A stretch of 64,000 nt of DNA from Nesterenkonia aurantiaca (lineage in GTDB: Bacteria > Actinomycetota > Actinomycetes > Actinomycetales > Micrococcaceae): the NCBI RefSeq assembly GCF_004364585.1, contig NZ_SOAN01000005.1, positions 124,001-188,000 of the forward strand, written 5' to 3'. The notes under the pieces were generated by a model. The model worked only from the letters and a program-made list of their open reading frames with translations, did not search any database and was not told the DNA's origin. This document shows, in pieces, positions 26,280 through 37,470 of the stretch (position 1 is its first letter; each line of letters opens with the position of its first letter). The position numbers were made by a program, and so were the translations under genes.

Positions 26280-26300
26280 CCGACGCCACCGCGGCGTCGG
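26280..26300 (+). promoter_or_regulatory. Hairpin in ribD leader, possible riboswitch expression platform
   Basis: CCGACGCC/GGCGTCGG, perfect 8 bp with a five-base loop, between the RFN aptamer and the ribD ribosome site. No T-run follows. Confidence 0.4.
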
Positions 26301-26340
26301 CCTCCCCGGAGTGCGTCGACACGCTGGGAAGGACGATGCG

Positions 26341-27417
26341 GTGCCAGACGAAGCTGTGATGCAGCAGGCCCTCAGGGCCGCACTGCTCGGCGTTCGCGGA
26401 GCCAACCCGCTGGTCGGCGCCATTCTGGTCTCCGCCGAGGGCGAGGTGCTCAGCACCGGCCACCACCGCGGCGCCGGCACCTTCCACGCCGAGCGCGACG
26501 CCCTGGACTCCTTCGCCCGGGGACATCCCGCAGCGGCTGACCTCAGCGGCGCCACCCTGTACTCCACACTGGAACCCTGCCGGCATCAGGGCCGCCAGCC
26601 CGCCTGCACGCAGCTGATCCTCGACGCCGGAGTGGGCCGTGTGGTCCATGGCGCCTCCGACCCCTCGAGCAACGGCGGGGGAGCAAAGATCATGCGCCGT
26701 GCCGGCATCGACGTGGTCTCAGGGGTGCTGGCACAGCAGTGCGAGACGCTGAACCATCGCTGGGTCGCGGCGGCCAGACAGGCCCGGCCCTTCGTCACCG
26801 CACACCTCGCGCAGAGCCTGGACGGCCGGATCGCCGCAGCAGACGGCACCAGCCAGTGGATCACCTCCAAGGCCGCACGAGACCACACCCATATGGTGCG
26901 CAGCCGCGCCGACGCGATCCTGGTCGGCACCAACACCGTCGAGGTCGATGATCCCCGGCTCACCGCACGCACCCCCACCGGTGAGCTCACCCTGCGTCAG
27001 CCGCTGCGTGTGGTGATGGGGATGACTCCGGTGCGCCCGGGCACGAAGCTGACCCAGGGCCGCCCCGAGGGCGACGGCTGGCTCCAGCTGCCCACCCGGG
27101 ATCCGCTCGAGGCCCTGCAGGAGCTCGCCCAGACCACCCACGGCGGCTATCCGATCAAGCATGTCCTGGTCGAGGGCGGCCAGAGCGTGCTCTCGGCCTT
27201 CTTCGCCGCCGACCTCGTCGATGAGGTCTTCGCCTACCATGCGCCGCTGCTGCTGGGCACGGGACGCGACAGCATCGGTGACATAGGTGTGAGAACGCTG
27301 AGCGAGGCGCCCCGCTTCGCTCTTGACCCCGCGGAGAGCGGGCCGGTGCAGATCATGGACTCCGATGTCTGTGTGCACCTGCAGCCGAAAGGAGACACAT
27401 GTTCACCGGAATCGTGA
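26341..27417 (+). CDS. ribD: Bifunctional diaminohydroxyphosphoribosylaminopyrimidine deaminase/reductase
   Basis: Catalyses the second and third steps of riboflavin synthesis from GTP. The 358-aa product has an N-terminal zinc deaminase domain with HAERDALDSF (H49, E51) and PCRHQGRQPAC (C80, C89), and a C-terminal NADPH reductase domain (about 145-358: VTAHLAQSLDGRIAAADGTSQWITS, ILVGTNTVEVDDPRLTAR, VEGGQSVLSAFF). GTG 26341 has GGAAGGA seven bases upstream; ATG 26359 is an alternative. It lies behind the FMN riboswitch and overlaps the next gene by 19 bases. Confidence 0.93.
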   Translation: MPDEAVMQQALRAALLGVRGANPLVGAILVSAEGEVLSTGHHRGAGTFHAERDALDSFARGHPAAADLSGATLYSTLEPCRHQGRQPACTQLILDAGVGRVVHGASDPSSNGGGAKIMRRAGIDVVSGVLAQQCETLNHRWVAAARQARPFVTAHLAQSLDGRIAAADGTSQWITSKAARDHTHMVRSRADAILVGTNTVEVDDPRLTARTPTGELTLRQPLRVVMGMTPVRPGTKLTQGRPEGDGWLQLPTRDPLEALQELAQTTHGGYPIKHVLVEGGQSVLSAFFAADLVDEVFAYHAPLLLGTGRDSIGDIGVRTLSEAPRFALDPAESGPVQIMDSDVCVHLQPKGDTCSPES

Positions 27418-29390
27418 CGGGTTTGGGAGAGGTCCTGCAGCGACGGTTCGATCCGGCCAAGGGCGTGGAGCGGCTGAGCTTCGCCGCGCCGGGACACACC
27501 GAGGGGCTCGCTCTGGGTGGCTCCATCGCGGTCAACGGGGTCTGTGTCTCTGCCGTCGCCATCGAAGGTGAACAGGTCAGCGTGGAGCTGATCCAGGAGA
27601 CCCTCTCGCGCACCACGCTGGGAGCGCTGAAGCTGGGGGATCCGCTGAACCTTGAACGTTGCCTGCCCTCCGGGGCCCGGTTGGACGGGCACGTGGTGCA
27701 GGGCCACGTCGACGGGCTCGCGCAGCTGATCCACGCTGACCCCTCCGACGGTCGGCACCGCTTCCTGATCAGCCCGGAGCTGGCGCCCTACATCGCGGAG
27801 AAGGGTTCGATCGCGATCAACGGCGTCTCGCTGACCGTCACCGCAGTCTCAGCCCCGGGCTTCGCCGAGCCTTGGTTCGAGGTCGGGCTGATCCCCACCA
27901 CGCTGGCTGAGACCACCCTGGGCAGCACCGGAATCGGGGCGCAGGTCAACATCGAAGTCGACGTGCTGGCGAAATACGCCCGTCGGATGCTCCAGTTCGA
28001 CCGGCACCTCGCCGCCGAGCCTCCCGCCGAGCCGGCCTTGACCGAGCAGCAGCCTGAGTCGGTGCCCGCCATCGCGCAGCCGGAGACTCCGGCCCCGGTG
28101 CTGGACCGGATCGATGTCGCGCTCAACGAGCTCGCCGCAGGACGTCCGGTGATCGTCGTCGACGATGCCGATCGGGAGAACGAGGGTGACATCATCTTCC
28201 CCGCGGCGATGGCCACCCCCGAGCTGATGGCGCTGACCATCCGCCACACCTCCGGGGTGATCTGCACCCCGATGACAGTCGAACGCGCCGAGCACCTGGG
28301 ACTGCCCCCGATGGTGGTGCAGAACCAGGACCCCAAGGGCACCGCCTACACGATCAGCTGTGACGCGACCACCGGGGTCAGCACCGGAATCAGCGCCGCG
28401 GACCGGGCGCTGACCGCGAAGGTCCTGGCGGACTCGGCGAGCACCGCGGCAGACCTCAGCCGACCCGGGCACATCTTCCCGCTGGTCGCCGACCCGCAGG
28501 GCGTCCTCGGGCGCGACGGCCACACCGAGGCCGCGGTGGACTTGTGTCGGCTCGCCGGGCTCTCCGAGGTCGGCGTCATCGCCGAGCTGACCCACGACGA
28601 CGGCCGGATGATGCGCCTGCCCGCGCTGCGCGAGTTCGCCGACGAGCACCAGTACGCGCTGATCTCCATCGCCGATCTGATCGTCTACCGCGGTGGGACC
28701 CCGAAGCCGGGCACCGCGATGGATTCGGTCGCCGCCAGCTGGGAGGCCCCCGGGGACGAGGTGTCCAAACTGGTGACACCGGGCCCGGTGGTCACCCTGC
28801 CCACCGATCACGGCGTCTTTGCCGCCCAGGTCTGGACCGAGCACCGCACCGGACACGAACACATGCTCATCTCCGCACGCTCGGAGGCCCCCGGTGAGGG
28901 CAAGATCTCCACAGGACGGCCGCTGATCCGGATGCACTCAGAATGTGTCACCGGAGACGTGCTGAGCTCACGGCGCTGCGACTGCGGCACGCAGCTGGCC
29001 TCGGCTCTGGAGTCCATCCAGCGCGACGGCGGACACCTGCTGTACCTGCGCGGCCACGAAGGCCGCGGCATCGGGCTGGCCAACAAGATGCGCGCCTATA
29101 AGCTCCAGGAGCAGGGCGCAGACACGGTGGAGGCCAACGAGATGCTCGGCCTGGCAGCGGAGCTGCGCGACTTCTCCGGCGCCGCAGCGATCCTCTACGC
29201 CGCCGGGATCCGCCAGCTGAGCCTGATGACGAACAACCCGCTGAAGGTGCAGAGCCTGCGCAGCGCCGGGCTCGACGTCGAGCTCGTGCCCTCCACCGGA
29301 GTGGTCCACGAGACCAACCGCCGGTACCTTCAGACCAAGCGCGACCGGATGAATCACACCCTGGACCACCTGCAGCTCCACGAGCAGTGA
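27399..29390 (+). CDS. Trifunctional riboflavin synthase / DHBP synthase / GTP cyclohydrolase II fusion (RibE-RibB-RibA)
   Basis: One 663-aa frame holds three enzymes. Residues 1-200 are riboflavin synthase alpha chain (MFTGIVTGLGEV, NGVCVSAV, GHVVQGHVDG, NGVSLTVTAV). A Pro/Glu/Ala/Gln linker spans about 203-234. Residues 235-440 are 3,4-dihydroxy-2-butanone-4-phosphate synthase (VDDADRENEGDIIFPA, RPGHIFPL). Residues 460-663 are GTP cyclohydrolase II with zinc ligands C516, C527 and C529 in HSECVTGDVLSSRRCDCG and the segment RGHEGRGIGLANK. RibBA fusions are common, but RibE joined to RibBA is not the usual arrangement. There is no stop or frame change at the linker; in-frame GTG codons there could permit internal starts. 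It lies under FMN riboswitch control and is followed by ribH. Confidence 0.92.
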   Translation: MFTGIVTGLGEVLQRRFDPAKGVERLSFAAPGHTEGLALGGSIAVNGVCVSAVAIEGEQVSVELIQETLSRTTLGALKLGDPLNLERCLPSGARLDGHVVQGHVDGLAQLIHADPSDGRHRFLISPELAPYIAEKGSIAINGVSLTVTAVSAPGFAEPWFEVGLIPTTLAETTLGSTGIGAQVNIEVDVLAKYARRMLQFDRHLAAEPPAEPALTEQQPESVPAIAQPETPAPVLDRIDVALNELAAGRPVIVVDDADRENEGDIIFPAAMATPELMALTIRHTSGVICTPMTVERAEHLGLPPMVVQNQDPKGTAYTISCDATTGVSTGISAADRALTAKVLADSASTAADLSRPGHIFPLVADPQGVLGRDGHTEAAVDLCRLAGLSEVGVIAELTHDDGRMMRLPALREFADEHQYALISIADLIVYRGGTPKPGTAMDSVAASWEAPGDEVSKLVTPGPVVTLPTDHGVFAAQVWTEHRTGHEHMLISARSEAPGEGKISTGRPLIRMHSECVTGDVLSSRRCDCGTQLASALESIQRDGGHLLYLRGHEGRGIGLANKMRAYKLQEQGADTVEANEMLGLAAELRDFSGAAAILYAAGIRQLSLMTNNPLKVQSLRSAGLDVELVPSTGVVHETNRRYLQTKRDRMNHTLDHLQLHEQ

Positions 29391-29461
29391 GATCTGCCCC
29401 ACAGTGACCCCCTGACCAGAACGCCCACCGGCACCCCCACCAGCACAGCAGAGGAGACCGC

Positions 29462-29962
29462 ATGAGCGGCACCGGAACACCCAAGATCGAGGCCGCCGAG
29501 CTCGAGGCGCTGCGCGCCGCCGCGGCCGAGCAGAACCTGAGCGTCGCCGTCGTCGCCTCCCGCTGGCACCAGGTGGTCATGGACGGGCTGATCGCCGGCT
29601 CGCGCCGGTTCTGCGCGGAGATCGGGCTCCAGGACCTCACCGTGGTCCGGGCGCCGGGCTCCTTCGAGCTGCCGGTGATCGCTTCACATGCCGCGAAGCA
29701 CTTCGACGTCGTCGTCGCCCTGGGCGTGGTGATCCGCGGCGGGACCCCGCATTTCGACTATGTCTGCACCGCCGCCACCGAGGGACTCGGCAAGGTGGCG
29801 CTGAGCACCGGCACCCCGGTCGGCTTCGGACTGCTGACCTGCGACGACGAGGCGCAGGCGCTGGATCGCGCCGGCCTTCAGGGCTCCAAGGAGGACAAGG
29901 GCTTCGAGGCCGCCCATGCCGCCGTGGCCGCCGCCGTGGAGATCGCCGCGCTGAACCGGTGA
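29462..29962 (+). CDS. ribH: 6,7-dimethyl-8-ribityllumazine synthase
   Basis: Condenses the RibB and RibD-pathway products to lumazine, the substrate of RibE. The 166-aa product shows the family segments [32 protein letters not shown] and [17 protein letters not shown], including the catalytic His, and [16 protein letters not shown]-like text (here [21 protein letters not shown]). GAGGAGACC precedes ATG 29462. It is the last rib gene and its stop overlaps a possible GTG of hisE. Confidence 0.95.
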   Translation: MSGTGTPKIEAAELEALRAAAAEQNLSVAVVASRWHQVVMDGLIAGSRRFCAEIGLQDLTVVRAPGSFELPVIASHAAKHFDVVVALGVVIRGGTPHFDYVCTAATEGLGKVALSTGTPVGFGLLTCDDEAQALDRAGLQGSKEDKGFEAAHAAVAAAVEIAALNR

Positions 29963-29964
29963 GA

Positions 29965-29970
29965 TACCCT
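29965..29970 (+). promoter_or_regulatory. -10 box for leaderless hisE transcript
   Basis: TACCCT ends six bases before GTG 29977, which suggests an internal promoter that starts the his genes independently of the riboswitch-controlled rib mRNA. Confidence 0.45.
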
Positions 29971-29976
29971 GAAACG

Positions 29977-30240
29977 GTGAAAACCTTCGACCAGCTCTAC
30001 GCCGAACTTGCCCAGAAGGCCGAGACCCGTCCCCAGGGCTCCGGCACCGTCGCCGCACTCGATGCAGGCGTCCATCAGATCGGCAAGAAGATCGTTGAAG
30101 AGGCCGCCGAGGTCTGGATGGCCGCCGAGTACCAGTCTGATGCGGAGACCGCCGAGGAGATCTCCCAGCTGCTCTACCATCTGCAGGTCATGATGATCGC
30201 CAAGGGCATCGCCCCCGAGGACGTCTACAAGTACCTCTAG
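29977..30240 (+). CDS. hisE: Phosphoribosyl-ATP pyrophosphatase
   Basis: Second step of histidine synthesis. The 87-aa all-helical protein has [33 protein letters not shown], the MazG-like metal-binding EEAAE motif, and [20 protein letters not shown] chose GTG 29977 ([11 protein letters not shown]) because it gives the usual length and follows a -10-like TACCCT; GTG 29959, overlapping the ribH stop, would add six residues. hisG follows after 60 bases. Confidence 0.92.
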   Translation: MKTFDQLYAELAQKAETRPQGSGTVAALDAGVHQIGKKIVEEAAEVWMAAEYQSDAETAEEISQLLYHLQVMMIAKGIAPEDVYKYL

Positions 30241-30300
30241 AACCTCCCGGTCGAGTTCACCCACACCGCCATCACCTGCACACGAAAAGACGAGATCCCT

Positions 30301-31152
30301 ATGCTGCGCATTGCTGTTCCGAACAAGGGCGCCCTCTCCGAGGCCGCCATGGAGATGCTCTCCGAGGCCGGCTACGTCCAGCGCCGCGACCGGCGCGAAC
30401 TGGTCATGCTCGATGAGGAGAACGGGGTGGAGTTCTTCTACCTGCGGCCCCGCGACATCGCCGTCTACGTCGGCGCCGGCACGCTCGACGTCGGCCTCAC
30501 CGGACGCGACCTCTTCCAGGACGCCCGCGTCGACCACGGAGCCGAGGAGGTGCTCGGCCTCGGATTCGGCAAGTCCACCTTCCGCCTGGCAGGGCCCGCC
30601 GGGCGCTTCAGCAGCGCTGCGGACCTCGCCGGCACCCGGGTCGCCACCAGCTACGACGGCCTGCTCGCCCAGTGGTTCCAGGACCAGGGCGTGCCCGATG
30701 TCGAGGTGGTCCACCTCGACGGCGCGGTGGAGACCTCCGTGCGGCTCGGCGTGGCTGACGCCATCGCCGATGTGGTCGAGACCGGCAACACGCTTAAGGC
30801 CGCCGGGATGGAGACCTTCGGGGACCCGATCATGGAATCCGAGGCGATTCTGATCTCCGGGCGCGGGCAGCACCCCGAGGGACTGGACCGGCTGATCCGG
30901 CGCCTGCAGGGCGTCCTGGTCGCGGCCCAGTACGTGATGATGGACTACGACGTGCACCGGGACCTGCTCCCGGCGGCCTCCGCGATCACCCCGGGGCTGG
31001 AATCACCGACCATCTCGCCGCTTGCGGATGAGAACTGGGTGGCGGTGCGCTCGATGGTGCCGGCCAAGAAGACCAACCAGCTGATGGACGAGCTCTACGA
31101 GATCGGCGCCCGCGCGATCCTGGTCTCCTCCATCCACGCCTGCCGGATCTGA
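30301..31152 (+). CDS. hisG: ATP phosphoribosyltransferase, long form
   Basis: Committed, feedback-inhibited first step of histidine synthesis. The 283-aa length and C-terminal region (about 210-283: [20 protein letters not shown]...[37 protein letters not shown]) identify the hexameric long form with a regulatory ACT-like domain. The catalytic part has [37 protein letters not shown] and the PRPP-site loop [18 protein letters not shown]. It lies in a hisE-hisG-hisF-hisI block; the other his genes are not in the window. Confidence 0.95.
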   Translation: MLRIAVPNKGALSEAAMEMLSEAGYVQRRDRRELVMLDEENGVEFFYLRPRDIAVYVGAGTLDVGLTGRDLFQDARVDHGAEEVLGLGFGKSTFRLAGPAGRFSSAADLAGTRVATSYDGLLAQWFQDQGVPDVEVVHLDGAVETSVRLGVADAIADVVETGNTLKAAGMETFGDPIMESEAILISGRGQHPEGLDRLIRRLQGVLVAAQYVMMDYDVHRDLLPAASAITPGLESPTISPLADENWVAVRSMVPAKKTNQLMDELYEIGARAILVSSIHACRI

Positions 31153-31166
31153 TCGCGGGGCCGCCG

Positions 31167-31931
31167 ATGACACTTGCAGTCCGAGTCATCCCCTGTCTCG
31201 ACGTCGACGCCGGTCGCGTGGTCAAGGGGGTCAACTTCGAGAACCTCCGCGATGCCGGAGACCCGGTGGAGCTGGCCCACCGCTACAACCGGGCCGGCGC
31301 CGACGAGCTGACCTTCCTCGACGTCACCGCCTCCTCAGCCGACCGGGAGACCACCTACGACGTGGTCACACGCACCGCTGAAGAGGTCTTCATCCCGCTC
31401 ACCGTGGGCGGCGGGATCCGTTCGCCGCAGGACGTGGACCGGTTGCTGCGCACCGGGGCCGACAAGGTCTCGATCAACACCGCCGCCGTCTCCCGCCCCG
31501 AGGTGATCAACGAGATCGTCGGCCGCTTCGGCAACCAGGTCCTGGTGCTCTCCCTCGATGCTCGGCGCAGCGACGCCACCTCTTCCGGCTTCGAGGTCAC
31601 CACCCACGGCGGTCGCACCGGCACCGGGATCGACGCGCTGAGCTGGTGCCGCGAGGCCGCCGAACGCGGAGTGGGGGAGATCCTGCTGAACTCCATCGAC
31701 GCCGACGGCACCCGGGACGGGTTCGACACCGAGATGATCGCCGCGGTGCGCGCGGTGACCCGGGTCCCGCTGATCGCCTCCGGCGGCGCCGGGGTCCCGG
31801 TTCACTTCCCACCCGCCATCGCCGCCGGCGCCGACGCGGTCCTGGCCGCCTCGATGTTCCACTTCGGTCCCGATGACATGATCGCCCAGGTCAAAGACGC
31901 CATACGATCCGCCGGACACCCGGTGAGATGA
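31167..31931 (+). CDS. hisF: Imidazole glycerol phosphate synthase cyclase subunit
   Basis: TIM-barrel cyclase that uses ammonia from HisH to form imidazole glycerol phosphate and AICAR. The 254-aa product has the catalytic aspartates in [18 protein letters not shown] and LVLSLDARR, the second half-barrel equivalent, and phosphate-binding VGGGIRS and ASGGAG. The sequence lacks the HisH partner nearby. It starts 14 bases after hisG and is followed by hisI after seven bases. Confidence 0.95.
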   Translation: MTLAVRVIPCLDVDAGRVVKGVNFENLRDAGDPVELAHRYNRAGADELTFLDVTASSADRETTYDVVTRTAEEVFIPLTVGGGIRSPQDVDRLLRTGADKVSINTAAVSRPEVINEIVGRFGNQVLVLSLDARRSDATSSGFEVTTHGGRTGTGIDALSWCREAAERGVGEILLNSIDADGTRDGFDTEMIAAVRAVTRVPLIASGGAGVPVHFPPAIAAGADAVLAASMFHFGPDDMIAQVKDAIRSAGHPVR

Positions 31932-31938
31932 GGTTCGC

Positions 31939-32307
31939 ATGAGCAGCAGCGAAGACACCGAGACGCCACTCCTGCCAGAGTCGGTGCGCGAGGCCGTGCG
32001 CTTCAACGCCGATGGACTGGTGCCGGTGATCACCCAGGACGCCGAGACCTCCGAGGTGCTGATGCTGGCCTGGATGAACGCCGAGGCGCTGGGCATCACC
32101 CTGGCCACGGCCCAGGGGGTGTACTTCTCCCGGTCCCGCCAGGAGCTCTGGCGCAAGGGCGCCACCTCCGGCAACGTGCAGCAGGTGGTCTCGCTGGCGC
32201 TGGACTGCGACGGCGACACCGTGCTGATGCGCGTGGAGCAGTCCGGACCCGCCTGCCACACCGGAACCACCAGCTGCTTCACCGGACGGGAGATCACCGA
32301 TGCATGA
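31939..32307 (+). CDS. hisI: Phosphoribosyl-AMP cyclohydrolase
   Basis: Third step of histidine synthesis. The 122-aa monofunctional enzyme shows [46 protein letters not shown] and the metal-site motif [22 protein letters not shown] with its Cys and Asp residues. Its last eight bases overlap trpE, so the his and trp blocks are translationally linked. Confidence 0.94.
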   Translation: MSSSEDTETPLLPESVREAVRFNADGLVPVITQDAETSEVLMLAWMNAEALGITLATAQGVYFSRSRQELWRKGATSGNVQQVVSLALDCDGDTVLMRVEQSGPACHTGTTSCFTGREITDA

Positions 32308-33949
32308 CCTCGGCACCGTGGTTCCCGGACCTGAGGAGTTCCTCGAGCTGGCCCATGACCACCGGGTGATCCCGGTGACCATGACCCTGCTCGCCGACTC
32401 CCACACCCCGCTGAGCATCTACCGGGCGCTGGCCACCGACGCCGCAGGGGCCGCCCGCCCCGGCACCTACCTGATGGAGTCCGCCGCCCCCGGCGCGGCC
32501 TGGTCCCGACACTCCTTCATCGGCGTGCGCACCTCCGCCACGCTCAGCGAACGCGACGGCGCCGCGCACTGGATCGGCGAGCCGCCGGTCGGGACCCCGC
32601 GCGAGGGCACCACCGCCGCGGTGCTGCGAGACACCCTGGAGTTCCTGGCCAGCCCCGCCACCGCCGGCGGCGCTGCCGCCAGCCCCGCCGACGCAGACGC
32701 CGCAGGACCATCCGGGCGCCCGGACCGCAGCGTCCCGGGCCGGCCCTTCATCGAGGAGCTGCCGCACCTGACCTCTGGCCTGGTCGGCTACGCCGGCTGG
32801 GACGTCATCCGGCACTGGGAGAAGCTGCCCCACCCGCCGACCGACGATCTGCACATCCCCGAGATGGCGATGAACCTGGTCTCGGACCTGGCGGTGCACG
32901 ACAACCGCGACGGCACCGTCACCCTGGTGGCCAACGCGATCAACTTCGACGGCCAGGACACCGGCGCCGAACGCGCCTACGCCGACGCCGTCGCCCGGCT
33001 GCACCAGATGAGCGCCAAGCTCGCCGAGCCCGTGGCGCCGGTGATCTCCACCGCCCAGCCGAACTGGGGCGCCGCGGTCAAGCAGGACCTCACCGACCGG
33101 GTGATCCACGCCTGGGATCAGAACGAGTACCTGGCCACCCTGGGCAAGGCCAAGCAGGCCATCATCGACGGCGAGGTCTTCCAGATCGTGGTCTCCCGCC
33201 GGTTCGAGGTGGAGACCGAGGTCGATGCCCTCGCCGTCTACCGAATGCTTCGGCTGCTGAACCCGAGCCCGTATATGTACCTGATGCACTTCGAGACGCC
33301 CGCCGGAGAGCCCTACCAGCTCGTCGGAGCCTCCCCGGAGGCCCTGGTCACCGTGGAGGACACCACGGTGGTGACCCACCCGATCGCCGGCACCCGGCCC
33401 CGCGGGGAGACCCCGAAGCAGGACGCGGAGCTCGCGGAGGACCTGCTGGCGGATCAGAAGGAGCGCGCCGAACACATCATGCTGGTGGATCTGGCGCGCA
33501 ACGACCTGGCCAAGGTCTGCGTCCCCGGCTCGGTCCAGGTCACCCGATTCATGGCGGTGGAGCGCTTCAGCCATGTGATGCACTTGACCAGCCACGTCCA
33601 GGGTGAACTGGCCCCGGAGCACAGCGCCTACGACGTGCTCTCGGCGACCTTCCCCGCCGGCACGCTCTCCGGGGCGCCGAAGCCGCGTGCGCTGCAGCTG
33701 CTCGACGCCTGGGAGCCCACCCGGCGCGGGATCTATGGGGGAGTGGTCGGCTACTTCGACCTCTCCGGGCGCATGGACGCCGCCATCGCGATCCGCTCCG
33801 CGCTGCTGAAGGACGGCCGCGCCTACGTCCAGGCCGGCGGAGGCATCGTGGCGGACTCCGACGACGACGCCGAACGTGAGGAAACCGTGAACAAGGCCGC
33901 CGCCCCGCTGCGCGCGGTCCTGGCAGCCGACCGTCTGGAGCACACATGA
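32300..33949 (+). CDS. trpE: Anthranilate synthase component I
   Basis: Makes anthranilate from chorismate with ammonia from TrpG. The 549-aa product has the chorismate-binding C-terminal domain: [82 protein letters not shown] and [23 protein letters not shown]. An Ala/Gly/Pro/Asp-rich insertion of about 35 residues (about 118-148) lies in the N-terminal domain. No trp leader peptide is seen upstream because the gene overlaps hisI; trpG, trpD and trpF are not in the window. Confidence 0.95.
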   Translation: MHDLGTVVPGPEEFLELAHDHRVIPVTMTLLADSHTPLSIYRALATDAAGAARPGTYLMESAAPGAAWSRHSFIGVRTSATLSERDGAAHWIGEPPVGTPREGTTAAVLRDTLEFLASPATAGGAAASPADADAAGPSGRPDRSVPGRPFIEELPHLTSGLVGYAGWDVIRHWEKLPHPPTDDLHIPEMAMNLVSDLAVHDNRDGTVTLVANAINFDGQDTGAERAYADAVARLHQMSAKLAEPVAPVISTAQPNWGAAVKQDLTDRVIHAWDQNEYLATLGKAKQAIIDGEVFQIVVSRRFEVETEVDALAVYRMLRLLNPSPYMYLMHFETPAGEPYQLVGASPEALVTVEDTTVVTHPIAGTRPRGETPKQDAELAEDLLADQKERAEHIMLVDLARNDLAKVCVPGSVQVTRFMAVERFSHVMHLTSHVQGELAPEHSAYDVLSATFPAGTLSGAPKPRALQLLDAWEPTRRGIYGGVVGYFDLSGRMDAAIAIRSALLKDGRAYVQAGGGIVADSDDDAEREETVNKAAAPLRAVLAADRLEHT

Positions 33950-34710
33950 GCGAGACCACCCCGGCCCCGGAGAACCCCGGTCCCGAGCAGCGCCGCGGAT
34001 CAGCCTCCTCGCGTCTGCGCGGGATCCTGACCCGCCGCGGGGTGGTGCTGATGTCCCTGGTGGGCGGCGCGCTGCTGCTGATCTCCTCCACCATGACCTG
34101 GGTGCAGGCCTACGGCCTGGGCTCGACCTCCACGGTCCAGGAAGTGGCCATCACCGGCGCTGACCTGGCCGAGACCGTCACGGCCATGGGCCTGGTCGGC
34201 CTCGCCGCCGGGATCGCGGTCACGATCGCGAAGCGGCTGGGCCGGATCGTGATCGGTGCGGTGCTCTTCGGCGCGGCCGGCATCGCGCTGCTCGCCATCC
34301 GCTCGGTGCTCGCGGACCCGGCCAACGCCGCCTCCGCCGCGCTGGGCGAGATCACCGGCACCACCGCCGATGCCCAGCGCTACGAGCTCAGCATGGCCGT
34401 GTGGCTCGGCTTTACCGGGGCGCTGCTGCTGCTCATCGCCTCGATCGCGCTGCTGGTGGTCTCCCACCGCTGGCCCGACCGGAGGTCGCGCAAATATCAG
34501 GTCGCCTCCGCCGAGGACGCCGCGGCAGACGGCTCCCAGGTGCCCGGGGGCAATCCCGGTGCCCACGGCACCGGCGCAGGAAACCAGCCCGGCGCGGGGA
34601 ACCGCCCTGGTTCTGCGAACCGGCCCAGCGGACCAGAGAGCGGTCCCGATGAGTTCGACCTCTGGGACGGGCTCTCCGAGGGCCAGGACCCCACAGACCC
34701 GCAGCGCTGA
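33946..34710 (+). CDS. Trp-operon-associated membrane protein (TIGR02234 type)
   Basis: 254-aa protein of unknown function regularly found between trpE and trpC in actinobacteria. It has about four hydrophobic segments (roughly 32-52, 76-97, 103-121, 150-172), with SSTMTWVQAYG after the first, the family hallmark. A Gly/Pro/Asn-rich cytoplasmic tail of about 75 residues includes repeated GAGNQPGAGNRPGSANRP. Its ATG overlaps the trpE stop (ATGA). Linkage to trp genes suggests a role in tryptophan metabolism or transport, but this is not proven. Confidence 0.85.
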   Translation: MSETTPAPENPGPEQRRGSASSRLRGILTRRGVVLMSLVGGALLLISSTMTWVQAYGLGSTSTVQEVAITGADLAETVTAMGLVGLAAGIAVTIAKRLGRIVIGAVLFGAAGIALLAIRSVLADPANAASAALGEITGTTADAQRYELSMAVWLGFTGALLLLIASIALLVVSHRWPDRRSRKYQVASAEDAAADGSQVPGGNPGAHGTGAGNQPGAGNRPGSANRPSGPESGPDEFDLWDGLSEGQDPTDPQR

Positions 34711-34743
34711 AACCTGCGACGGTGCTGCCGGGGCAGGTTTCGC
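34710..34743 (+). terminator. Possible terminator or attenuator within the trp cluster
   Basis: AAACCTGC (34710-34717) pairs with GCAGGTTT (34733-34740), perfect 8 bp, with a short T-run inside the right arm. It overlaps the stop of the preceding gene. The following gene has a separate 127-bp gap, so partial termination and a new promoter are plausible. Confidence 0.4.
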
Positions 34744-34837
34744 GCGGCGACGTCACCGACGACGCGGCGCAGCCATACGTGGCAGAATGGGGCGCAGAAT
34801 CGAATGAGCACTGCCGCACGTTCTAGAGAGGACCAGA

Positions 34838-35218
34838 ATGGCCAACACCACTGCTCTGCGCGACACCGAGCCAGCCCCCGGCGAGAAGATCGATGACGAG
34901 TACATCCATCACGATCACATCGGCCACGGCTCCACGCCGGCAGCCTGGGCGCTGAGCCTCACGATCATCCTCGGCTCGATCATCGCCGGACTCGGCATGG
35001 TGCTCGAGGTCTGGGTGATGGTCTGGATCTCGATCCTGTTCCTCCCGCTGGCCCTCGTCCTCGGCATGGTGCTCAAGGCCAAGGGCTACGGTGTGGAGAT
35101 GGACTCCAACGCGGTGCTCAAGAACGGTGAGAGCGCCCGCGACCACCAGGGTCCGGCCAGCACGGACAACTCCCGCAGCGGCAAGGACAAGCGGCGGCCC
35201 AAGACCGCCGCCCACTGA
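34838..35218 (+). CDS. HGxxPAAW-family membrane protein
   Basis: 126-aa protein with the motif HGSTPAAW at residues 30-37 next to two transmembrane segments (about 38-58 and 62-84). The N-terminus is acidic with several His (EYIHHDHIGHG) and the C-terminus is charged. This small family is found just before trpC in many actinobacteria and has no established function. AGAGGA precedes ATG 34838; the stop is immediately followed by trpC with no gap. Confidence 0.82.
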   Translation: MANTTALRDTEPAPGEKIDDEYIHHDHIGHGSTPAAWALSLTIILGSIIAGLGMVLEVWVMVWISILFLPLALVLGMVLKAKGYGVEMDSNAVLKNGESARDHQGPASTDNSRSGKDKRRPKTAAH

Positions 35219-36022
35219 ATGGTGAGCGTCCTCGACTCGATCATCACCGGGGTCCGCGAAGACCTCCAGGCCCGTCGGGCCCTGATCCCGCATGAGCAGA
35301 TAGTGGCCGCCGCGGCCGCTGCCGCCCCGGCGCTCGACGCCCACGCCGCGCTGCTGGCCGGGCGCGCGGATCCGCACGGCGTGCGGATCATCGCCGAGGT
35401 CAAGCGTTCCTCACCCTCGAAGGGTGCCCTGGCCGAGATCCCCGATCCGGCCAGACTCGCGAGGTCCTACCAGGACGGCGGAGCCGCGGTGATCAGCGTG
35501 CTCACCGAGGGCCGCCGGTTCAACGGGAGCCTGGCCGACCTCGACGCGGTGCGCGCCGCCGTGGAGATCCCGGTGCTGCGCAAGGACTTCATGGTCGAGG
35601 AGTACCAGTTCTACGAGGCCCGCGCCCACGGCGCTGACCTGGTGCTGCTGATCGTGGCGGCACTCGAGGACGAGAAGCTGCGCCACTTCCTGGCCCTGAC
35701 CCACGAACTGGGCATGGAAGCCCTGGTCGAGGCGCACACCGAGGAAGAGATCGCCCGCGCCGTCGCACTGGGCGCCAAGATCGTCGGGGTCAACGTGCGC
35801 AACCTCAAGACCCTGGAGGTCGACGTCGCGCACTATGCCACGATGGCCCAGCACCTGCCCGCCGATGTGGTGCGGATCGCGGAATCCGGCGTCACCTCAG
35901 CACAGGTGGTCGCCGACTACGCCGCCCAGGGAGCCGACGCCGTGCTGGTCGGAGAGGCGCTGGTCAAGGACGGAGAGCCGGAGACCGCGCTGCGCAGCTT
36001 CCGCTCCGCCAGCCTGGTCTGA
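35219..36022 (+). CDS. trpC: Indole-3-glycerol phosphate synthase
   Basis: TIM-barrel enzyme that closes the indole ring in tryptophan synthesis. The 267-aa product has [18 protein letters not shown], the catalytic region [54 protein letters not shown] and [11 protein letters not shown] with catalytic Lys and Glu in normal positions. The ATG directly follows the previous stop. A 128-bp gap with a hairpin separates it from trpB. Confidence 0.95.
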   Translation: MVSVLDSIITGVREDLQARRALIPHEQIVAAAAAAAPALDAHAALLAGRADPHGVRIIAEVKRSSPSKGALAEIPDPARLARSYQDGGAAVISVLTEGRRFNGSLADLDAVRAAVEIPVLRKDFMVEEYQFYEARAHGADLVLLIVAALEDEKLRHFLALTHELGMEALVEAHTEEEIARAVALGAKIVGVNVRNLKTLEVDVAHYATMAQHLPADVVRIAESGVTSAQVVADYAAQGADAVLVGEALVKDGEPETALRSFRSASLV

Positions 36023-36103
36023 GCCCGTCGCAGCTCGGTCCTGCGATCCGAGCGTCGTTGAACCGAAGCCTTCGCCCACCTCGGGCGTCGCAGAATTCCA
36101 CAA

Positions 36104-36131
36104 GCGCCGCGCTGGATGACCAGAGCGGCGC
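36104..36131 (+). promoter_or_regulatory. Hairpin in trpC-trpB gap just before the trpB ribosome site
   Basis: GCGCCGCGCTGG (36104-36115) pairs with CCAGAGCGGCGC (36120-36131) with one mismatch and an ATGA loop. It ends eight bases before GAGGAGAG of trpB. It may tune translation; there is no T-run. Confidence 0.35.
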
Positions 36132-36150
36132 AGAACATCGAGGAGAGATC

Positions 36151-37466
<1,316 letters not shown>

Positions 37467-37470
<4 letters not shown>

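Noticed and set aside
26161-26340. Upstream extension of the ribD frame
   Set aside because: It would translate through the FMN riboswitch; GTG 26341 has the ribosome site and matches the family N-terminus.
36058-36150. Upstream extension of trpB from ATG 36058
   Set aside because: The 31 extra residues do not resemble TrpB, while ATG 36151 has a strong GAGGAGAG site.
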